A stretch of 47,026 nucleotides of DNA from JAUVKA01 sp964465145 (GTDB taxonomy: Bacteria; Bacteroidota; Bacteroidia; Bacteroidales; UBA12481): positions 1-47,026 of the forward strand of contig CAYXJR010000029.1 of the NCBI GenBank assembly GCA_964465145.1, in the 5' to 3' direction. Shown in pieces: positions 41,744 through 47,026 of the stretch. The notes under the pieces were generated by a model that saw only the letters and a list, made by a program, of their open reading frames with translations, was not told the origin of the DNA and searched no databases. Within the stretch, counting starts at the first letter, position 1; the number at the start of each line of letters is the position of its first letter. The position numbers were made by a program, and so were the translations under genes.

Positions 41744-41815
41744 GGGATGCCCTACCCCTGTCTCATGAGGATACAAACCGGTGAGCAGGCTTGCCCAGGC
41801 TTGCCCAGGCGGTCC
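41744..41815 (-). pseudogene. Antisense sulfatase relic
   Basis: Directly after the preceding stop, the minus strand reads ASLLTGLYPHETGVGHP. This is the block that follows the CxPSR formylglycine motif in S1 sulfatases (…SRASLLTGLYPHxTGVGH). On the N-terminal side the coding run enters a direct 10-base duplication, AGGCTTGCCC twice (41788-41807 on the plus strand), where the CxPSR motif should be. Only about 20 codons survive. The intact sulfatase downstream reads SRAALLTGCYPQRVGIP, a different subfamily, so this is not a local copy of it. Confidence 0.65.
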
Positions 41816-42033
41816 ACCTAAAATAATAAAGCAGCTCAATCCCAAACAAATTATTTGCTTATTAATCATCTTGATTATTATTTGATCCTAAAATTATTAC
41901 AGACTTGTCATAACTTTTTACCCCAAATAAATTTCTTTAAGTATTTTAGGGGATAAATGGGGAGTTGGGAAATTAGGGAATATATTTCATAATGAGTCTA
42001 TAAGTAAATTATCTAGCAATAAAGCGATACCAA

Positions 42034-43488
42034 ATGAAAAAGATCTTAATGTTTCCGGCACTGATTATCTATTTATTCCTGAACAGCTGCAGCCACCATA
42101 ACGTCTCAGGCCGGCTGCCAAACATCATCATAATATTCACTGACGACCAGGGTTATGCAGATGTTGGTGTATATGGAGCCAAAGGTTTCACTACTCCCAA
42201 TATCGATAAGATGGCTGGTGAAGGCATGAGGTTCACCGATTTCTATGTTGCCTCACCGGTTTGTTCCCCGTCCCGGGCAGCCTTGCTGACGGGCTGCTAT
42301 CCGCAAAGGGTAGGTATTCCGGGGGTTCTGTTCCCCGAACATCAAAACACAGAATGGAATCCTGAGGAAAGGATCACAAAAACCGGCTTAAACCAGGAAG
42401 AGCTGACCCTGGCGGAAATGCTGAAAACCCGGGGATATGCAACAGCGGCCTACGGAAAATGGCACCTTGGGCACCATCAGCAATTCCTGCCCCTGCAGAA
42501 TGGATTTGATGAATATTTCGGATTGCCTTATTCGAACGATATGCGGCCGGGACCTAAGCCGGGGGAACATCCATATCCCCCACTCCCTTTGATGAATGGG
42601 AACGAAGTGTACCGGTATATGGAAGATGACCAGTCGATGCTTACAAGGGAATACACAGAAAGAGCAATTGATTTTATAAAAAGGCATATGGATGGCCCTT
42701 TCTTTGTATATCTGCCCCATACCATGCCTCATATCCCGCTTTACGTATCGGATGAGTTTCAAGGGAAATCTGAAAAAGGTATTTACGGCGACGTTATCGA
42801 AGAAATCGACTGGTCGGTTGGGCAGATAAATAAAACTCTTGAGGAACTGGACCTGGCAGATAATACCTGGGTGATTTTTGCAACTGATAACGGACCCTGG
42901 CTCAGTTATGGAGACCATGGTGGTTCTGCATACCCACTCAGGGAGGGAAAATTTACCACTTTTGAAGGAGGGATGCGCGTGCCCTGTATTATGAAATGGC
43001 CCGGGAAAATCCCTGCCGGATCGGAATGCAGTGAGCTGGCTGCCACAATTGATCTTCTGCCTACCATAGCAATTATTACCGGATCAGATTTGCCGGCAAA
43101 CAATATTGATGGTCATAATATCCAAAGCCTGGTTTTCGGGGATAAGAATGCCAAAACACCCACAGATGCATATTTCTATTATAACGGATGGCAGCTGCAG
43201 GCAGTGAGGAGTGGAAAATGGAAACTGCACCTGCCCCACAAATATTCTGCTGTTGTGGTAGCCGAAGATGGTAACAGATATGGTAGAAAAGGCATCCCTT
43301 CAGAAATAGGACTATCCCTGTTTAATCTTGAGGAAGATATCGGAGAACATATCAACCTGGCTGATAAATACCCTGAAATAGTTGAAGACCTGCTGAAGAA
43401 AGCAGAAATAATGAAGAAGGATCTTGGCGACAGTAAGGAAACAGGCGCAGGAAAGAGGGATTGCGGATGGCAAATAAGTGACAAATGA
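42034..43488 (+). CDS. Lipoprotein S1-family sulfatase (formylglycine-dependent)
   Basis: 484 residues with a lipoprotein signal (MKKILMFPALIIYLFLNSC, lipid Cys19). Metal Asp pair in FTDDQGYADVG (D37-D38), and the maturation motif C77-S-P-S-R81 read by formylglycine-generating or anSME enzymes. Further active-site blocks are YGKWHLGHHQQFLP, PHTMPHIPLYVSDEFQGKS, FATDNGPWLSYGDHGGS, and a C-terminal LRSGKWKLHLPH-like segment. It removes sulfate esters from carbohydrate or another substrate outside the inner membrane. The final ISDK-stop is already part of a heptamer array. Confidence 0.93.
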   Translation: MKKILMFPALIIYLFLNSCSHHNVSGRLPNIIIIFTDDQGYADVGVYGAKGFTTPNIDKMAGEGMRFTDFYVASPVCSPSRAALLTGCYPQRVGIPGVLFPEHQNTEWNPEERITKTGLNQEELTLAEMLKTRGYATAAYGKWHLGHHQQFLPLQNGFDEYFGLPYSNDMRPGPKPGEHPYPPLPLMNGNEVYRYMEDDQSMLTREYTERAIDFIKRHMDGPFFVYLPHTMPHIPLYVSDEFQGKSEKGIYGDVIEEIDWSVGQINKTLEELDLADNTWVIFATDNGPWLSYGDHGGSAYPLREGKFTTFEGGMRVPCIMKWPGKIPAGSECSELAATIDLLPTIAIITGSDLPANNIDGHNIQSLVFGDKNAKTPTDAYFYYNGWQLQAVRSGKWKLHLPHKYSAVVVAEDGNRYGRKGIPSEIGLSLFNLEEDIGEHINLADKYPEIVEDLLKKAEIMKKDLGDSKETGAGKRDCGWQISDK

Positions 43489-43642
43489 CAAGTGACGTGA
43501 CAAGTGACGAGTGACGAGTGACAAGTGACGAGTGACAAGTGACTAGTGACTAGTGACAAGTGACTAGTGACAAGTGACAAGTGACAAGTGACAAGTGACA
43601 AGTGACAAGTGACGAGTGACGAGTGACAAATGAAGAGTGAGA
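43477..43642. repeat. Long heptamer tandem array, unit AGTGACA (AGTGACG/AGTGACT variants)
   Basis: About 23 units of seven bases. It begins inside the sulfatase CDS and supplies its stop codon TGA (43486-43488). There is one 1-base phase slip near 43497. Variation is almost confined to the last base of the unit (A, G or T) plus a few AATGACA units. Because 7 is not a multiple of 3, TGA stops occur in all forward frames, whereas the reverse strand is open (SLVTSHLSLVTSH...), which produces a spurious ORF. Confidence 0.92.
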
Positions 43643-43655
43643 ATAGGGTTTTTTT

Positions 43656-43695
43656 AGGTTACGTAAGGTTACACAAGGTTACACAAGGTTACGAA
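43656..43695. repeat. Decamer tandem array, unit AGGTTACACA
   Basis: Four 10-base units, AGGTTACGTA, AGGTTACACA, AGGTTACACA, AGGTTACGAA, starting 13 bases after the heptamer array and ending 78 bases before the M1 peptidase start. Confidence 0.8.
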
Positions 43696-43773
43696 AAAAG
43701 CTTTTCCCCCGTCCAGGAGAAAAAATAAAGGTAAATATGATAATCAATAAACAAATATTAATAAAAAATAAAT

Positions 43774-46008
43774 ATGAGACAGAGAATCTTGATTGGCTTT
43801 GCTTTGATTGCGGTGTGTTCGGCAAGTGCATTTTCACAATTACACATCAATCAGAATATTTTCAAACAGTTAACCGAAGAGCTGCCAACACCAAATAGTT
43901 ATAGGACAGCCAGCGGTCGCCCCGGGCCGGATTATTATCAGCAGCAGGTGGATTATGTGATGAATATTGTTCTCGATGAAAAAGAGAAAATAGTTTCAGG
44001 AACAGAAACAATAACTTATCATAACAACTCGCCTGAAACCATGACTTACCTCTGGCTTCAGATGGATCAGAATATCCGTGAGCAAAATTCTTTTGGCAGC
44101 AAAACCGCAACTTCAAAAATGGCTAATCAGGCTCATATTAATACAATTATGAGCTTAAACGACAATTTTGACGGCGGTTTTAAGATCCAATCGATCACCG
44201 ATGCCGGCGGCAACAGCATTGAAACCGTTAAGAACCACACCATAATGAAAGTTCTGTTGAAAGCACCTCTTGCTCCGGGTAAAACAACAATACTGAACAT
44301 TAAATGGCATTATAATCTTAATAACATGAAAAAGAACTCCGGCCGGTCGGGATATGAACCGTTCGAAGATCAGGATGAAAGCATATTTGCCATTGCACAG
44401 TTTTATCCACGTCTATGTGTTTTTAACGATTACGGATGGCAGATTAAACAGTTTGTCGAGGCAGAGTTTGCCCTGGAATTTGGCAATTTTGATGTTACAA
44501 TTACTTCTCCTGCGGATCACATAGTTGCAGCAACCGGGGAATTGCAGAATGGCAAAGAGGTTTTATCAGCACAAATGCTGCAAAGACTCGTAGAGGCACG
44601 AAAATCAGATAAACCGGTTTTTATCGTTACCGAGGATGAAGCAGCAGAAAATGAAAAAGAAGGAACCGAAACAACCAAGAAATGGCATTTTAAAGCAAAT
44701 ATGGTCCGTGATTTTGCTTTTGCCTGTTCGCGTAAATTTATCTGGGATGCCATGAGTGTCCCTTTTGAAAATAACAATGTGCTTGCCATGTCATTTTACC
44801 CTAAAGAGAGCAACCCTCTGTGGAGCCAGTTTTCTACCAAAACAATAGCGCATACATTAAAAACTTACTCCAAATACACTTTTGATTATCCCTACCCTGT
44901 TGCACAATCTGTTGATGCCAGTCTGGGGATGGAGTACCCGATGATCTGTTTTAACGGGGGAAGGCCAAATGCAGATGGAAGTTATACCAAAGATACCAGG
45001 AACTGGGTGATTGGGGTTGTGAGGCATGAGGTCGGCCATAATTTTTTCCCGATGATTGTAAATTCCGATGAGAGGCAATGGCAATGGATGGATGAAGGCT
45101 TTAATGTTTTCATGCAGGGGCTGGCCGAGCGTGAATGGGACATAGATCAGTACTGGTCGGGTATACCAACGGAAATGATTGGTTATATGGATAATGACAA
45201 AAGCACTATTGTGCCAATTATGACCAATGCTGATGCTTTGCTTCAAGGCGGTATGAACAGCTACCGGAAACCGGCAGTGGGACTGACGATCCTGCGGGAA
45301 ACAATCCTGGGGCGGGAGCTTTTCGACCAGGCATTCAAGGAATATGCCAATGCCTGGATGTTTAAACATCCGCAGCCTGCAGATTTCTTCCGTATCATGG
45401 AAGATGCTTCCGGAGTCGACCTCGACTGGTTCTGGCGCGGGTGGTTTTTCACGACCGAGCATGTCGACCTTGCCATTGAAAACGTAAAAGTGTACCAGGC
45501 TGTTTTTGATGAAGAATCGGCCAGACAATCAGCTGAGTACAATCAGGCAAACCTCCGGCCACACATTGCTACATTAAGGGATAAAGGCCGGTTTGTTAAC
45601 GAACCAGACCGTGATATTTCATTACGTGATAAGTACAGTGATCCTGAACCACTTGTCTCTGAAATCGAAATAAAAAAACTTGAAGCCCTTCGTGAAAAAC
45701 TTACTGCTGATGAAATGAAACAACTCCAAGCAGGAAAGCTGTTCTATGAAATCAACTTTAATGCCTATGGGGGAATGATTATGCCTCTGATTGTTGAGTT
45801 TGAATTTGAAGATGGGACTATGGATGAAGTACGAATCCCTGCTGAGATATGGATGAAGAATCAGAAAGAGGTTAGCAAAATATTTATTTATGACAAAGAG
45901 GTGAAAAATATTACCCTTGACCCGCATCTTGAAACATCAGATGTAAACATGGAGAATAATCACTGGCCTCGAAAAACTGAAAGAATATTTATCAATATCG
46001 TGAAATGA
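43774..46008 (+). CDS. Exported M1-family metallopeptidase
   Basis: 744 residues with a signal peptide (MRQRILIGFALIAVCSASAFS). Zinc site H418-E-V-G-H422 followed by 18 residues and E441 (WMDEGFNVF), the exact HExxH-x18-E spacing of M1 aminopeptidases. The exopeptidase substrate motif appears as GMEYP (standard GAMEN). An N-terminal beta-saddle (TETITYHNNSPETMTYLWLQMDQN) and a C-terminal beta-rich domain are present. It likely trims peptides in the periplasm or at the cell surface. The gene is flanked on both sides by arrays of the same AGTGAC heptamer. Confidence 0.93.
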   Translation: MRQRILIGFALIAVCSASAFSQLHINQNIFKQLTEELPTPNSYRTASGRPGPDYYQQQVDYVMNIVLDEKEKIVSGTETITYHNNSPETMTYLWLQMDQNIREQNSFGSKTATSKMANQAHINTIMSLNDNFDGGFKIQSITDAGGNSIETVKNHTIMKVLLKAPLAPGKTTILNIKWHYNLNNMKKNSGRSGYEPFEDQDESIFAIAQFYPRLCVFNDYGWQIKQFVEAEFALEFGNFDVTITSPADHIVAATGELQNGKEVLSAQMLQRLVEARKSDKPVFIVTEDEAAENEKEGTETTKKWHFKANMVRDFAFACSRKFIWDAMSVPFENNNVLAMSFYPKESNPLWSQFSTKTIAHTLKTYSKYTFDYPYPVAQSVDASLGMEYPMICFNGGRPNADGSYTKDTRNWVIGVVRHEVGHNFFPMIVNSDERQWQWMDEGFNVFMQGLAEREWDIDQYWSGIPTEMIGYMDNDKSTIVPIMTNADALLQGGMNSYRKPAVGLTILRETILGRELFDQAFKEYANAWMFKHPQPADFFRIMEDASGVDLDWFWRGWFFTTEHVDLAIENVKVYQAVFDEESARQSAEYNQANLRPHIATLRDKGRFVNEPDRDISLRDKYSDPEPLVSEIEIKKLEALREKLTADEMKQLQAGKLFYEINFNAYGGMIMPLIVEFEFEDGTMDEVRIPAEIWMKNQKEVSKIFIYDKEVKNITLDPHLETSDVNMENNHWPRKTERIFINIVK

Positions 46009-46023
46009 TTGGAAATGGTAATT

Positions 46024-46058
46024 AGTGACGAGTGACAAATGACAAGTGACGAGTGACA
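46024..46058. repeat. Heptamer array, unit AGTGACA/G, second copy
   Basis: Five units AGTGACG, AGTGACA, AATGACA, AGTGACG, AGTGACA, 15 bases after the M1 peptidase stop. Same unit family as the long array on the other side of this gene. Confidence 0.88.
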
Positions 46059-46061
46059 ACT

Positions 46062-46092
46062 ACCTGAAACCTGCAACCTGAAACCTGAAACT
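46062..46092. repeat. Heptamer array, unit ACCTGAA
   Basis: Four units ACCTGAA, ACCTGCA, ACCTGAA, ACCTGAA, then ACT, filling the space up to 3 bases before the next start codon at 46096. It directly follows the AGTGAC array, so two different units of the same period abut. Confidence 0.8.
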
Positions 46093-46095
46093 AAC

Positions 46096-47026
46096 ATGAA
46101 ACAACTCTTCCTACCAATAATTGTTCTCTGCTTCATCAGCTGCCAAATCCAGCAAGGAGATATCCTTCCAAAATCCGACTTCAAACACTACATCGAAAAG
46201 TTCAATGTACAGGATACTTTGAATTTGCATGTTGATGTTGTTCCCGGCACCAAAATGATCCGAAATGAAGATACCTGGGCTTTCCTGGAGGAGAATATCC
46301 CATTTTTTGAATGCCCGGATAAGGAGATTGAGGAAGTATATTACTACCGATGGTGGACTTTCAGAAAGCATATTAAGGCAACGCCTGATGGATATGTGAT
46401 CACAGAATTCATGCCCAATGTTCCATGGGCTGAGAAATACAACACTATCCCCTGCCCTGCCGGCCATCATTTCCGTGAGGGGCGCTGGCTGCACAATCCA
46501 AAAATCATACAGGATTACGGTCTGTTCTGGTTAAGGGGAGGGGGCAATCCCTACCGCTACAGTTTCTGGATATCAGATAGCTTTTTGCGATATCATATGG
46601 TTCATCCCAATGATTCATTGTTAATTGATGTACTTCCTGATCTTATTGGAAATTTCAAAGAATGGGAAAAGCGCAGAAGAGAACCAGATGGATTGTTCTG
46701 GCAGGTTGATGGTGCCGATGGGATGGAAGTTGCCATCGGGGGCTCTGGCAAAAGGCCAACCATCAATACTTATATGTTTGCCGATGCCAGGGCAATTGCT
46801 AAGATTGCTCTGATTAAAGGGGATCAGAAACTAGCTGAAAAGTACTTTGCTGATGCAGAAAATATCAGGCAACTGACCCTTGATAAATTATGGGATGAGG
46901 AGGCCGAATTCTTCAAGGTAATGCCCAGGAAGGGTTATAATGATCCAGAAAACCCGACCGATTCACTCAGCAGTGCCAGAGAATTGTTAGGATATGTGCC
47001 CTGGTATCTCGAATTAGTCCCTAAAA
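46096..47026 (+). CDS. MGH1/GH63-like glycoside hydrolase lipoprotein (5' part, runs off the window)
   Basis: 310 codons are open from the ATG at 46096 to the window edge. The lipoprotein signal is MKQLFLPIIVLCFISC. Then come PNVPWAEKYNTIPCPAGHHFREGRWL, RGGGNPYRYSFWISDS, REPDGLFWQVDGADGMEVAIGG, and RPTINTYMFADARAIAKIALIKGDQKLAEKYFADAENI. This alternation matches the (alpha/alpha)6-barrel of MGH1-like, GH63-related hydrolases or trehalase-like enzymes. The catalytic acids are not all in view. The array of ACCTGAA units ends 3 bases before the start codon, leaving no room for a normal ribosome-binding site. Confidence 0.78.
   Translation, partial: MKQLFLPIIVLCFISCQIQQGDILPKSDFKHYIEKFNVQDTLNLHVDVVPGTKMIRNEDTWAFLEENIPFFECPDKEIEEVYYYRWWTFRKHIKATPDGYVITEFMPNVPWAEKYNTIPCPAGHHFREGRWLHNPKIIQDYGLFWLRGGGNPYRYSFWISDSFLRYHMVHPNDSLLIDVLPDLIGNFKEWEKRRREPDGLFWQVDGADGMEVAIGGSGKRPTINTYMFADARAIAKIALIKGDQKLAEKYFADAENIRQLTLDKLWDEEAEFFKVMPRKGYNDPENPTDSLSSARELLGYVPWYLELVPK

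Noticed and set aside
41788..41807. AGGCTTGCCC direct duplication as a transposon target-site duplication
   Set aside because: The two copies are adjacent with nothing between them and there are no terminal inverted repeats, so it is a simple tandem duplication within the sulfatase relic.
43179..43601. Minus-strand ORF starting MSLVTCHLSLVTSHL over the sulfatase 3' end
   Set aside because: Its first third is the reverse reading of the AGTGACA heptamer array, which has no stops on that strand, and the rest is antisense to an intact sulfatase gene.
43477..43642. Possible CRISPR array
   Set aside because: The unit is 7 bases with no spacers and there are no cas genes in the window.
44857..45528. 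Minus-strand ORF of 223 codons inside the M1 peptidase gene
   Set aside because: Antisense to a full-length M1 peptidase with an intact zinc site; codon-pattern shadow.

Overview
This window is most likely from a chromosome of an anaerobic or microaerobic member of the Bacteroidota (Bacteroidales/Marinilabiliales-like). The clues are moderately AT-rich DNA, few recognisable Shine-Dalgarno sites, several TAnnTTTG-type -7 boxes, many exported proteins and lipoproteins, Vps10/BNR-type and PmoA-like proteins, sulfatases, and a mitochondrial-like aconitase/IDH/citrate synthase set. This is inference from gene content; no rRNA or tRNA gene was found to confirm it.

Layout. (1) 159-5360, minus strand: a tight five-gene operon pta-hbd-ackA-ptb-buk, i.e. 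two complete acyl-CoA to acyl-phosphate to carboxylate + ATP modules (acetate and butyrate/branched acids) plus a divergent 3-hydroxyacyl-CoA dehydrogenase. (2) 5564-11575, plus strand: a divergent TCA cluster aconitase-IDH-citrate synthase-malate dehydrogenase, closed by a strong hairpin terminator. (3) 11672-15422: a 976-residue FAD/Fe-S oxidoreductase of D-lactate/glycolate type and a convergent omega-amidase-like nitrilase. (4) 15644-21307: a secreted PmoA-like protein, a large TIM-barrel-like lipoprotein, and a translationally coupled LOG / uroporphyrinogen-decarboxylase-like pair. (5) 21481-27207, minus strand: an exported three-gene unit (LolA-like protein, Vps10/BNR propeller, M28 peptidase with a PHP-like C-terminal domain) behind a good Bacteroidota promoter.

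(6) 27.3-38.3 kb is a mixed region where intact genes alternate with relics. Intact: a 34-residue basic peptide, a DEVD-box RNA helicase, a class V aminotransferase, an MttB-like methyltransferase with an overlapping APC permease, and a transglutaminase-like protein that seems to have lost its triad. Broken: an amidohydrolase stub, a radical-SAM gene cut just after its cluster motif, a threonine-aldolase-like tail, an aspartate racemase with an internal deletion, and a frameshifted YdjC/ChbG deacetylase. (7) 38.4-47.0 kb: two unknown membrane ORFs, a patatin, a Tat-exported sugar-phosphate-isomerase-like protein, an antisense sulfatase relic, an intact lipoprotein sulfatase, an M1 metallopeptidase, and the start of an MGH1/GH63-like lipoprotein that runs off the window.

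The most unusual sequence-level signal is a set of short tandem arrays, mostly with a 7-base unit but with unrelated unit sequences. They begin at or within a few bases of stop codons (16.55, 19.61, 21.31, 43.48, 46.02 and 46.06 kb), sometimes inside the coding sequence, and are absent from the core metabolic operons. No convincing defence system, CRISPR array, prophage or insertion sequence is visible. I did not find a clear new multi-gene system. The strongest candidates for follow-up are the heptamer arrays, the M28-PHP fusion unit, the divergent Hbd-like enzyme in the kinase operon, and the MttB/APC pair.
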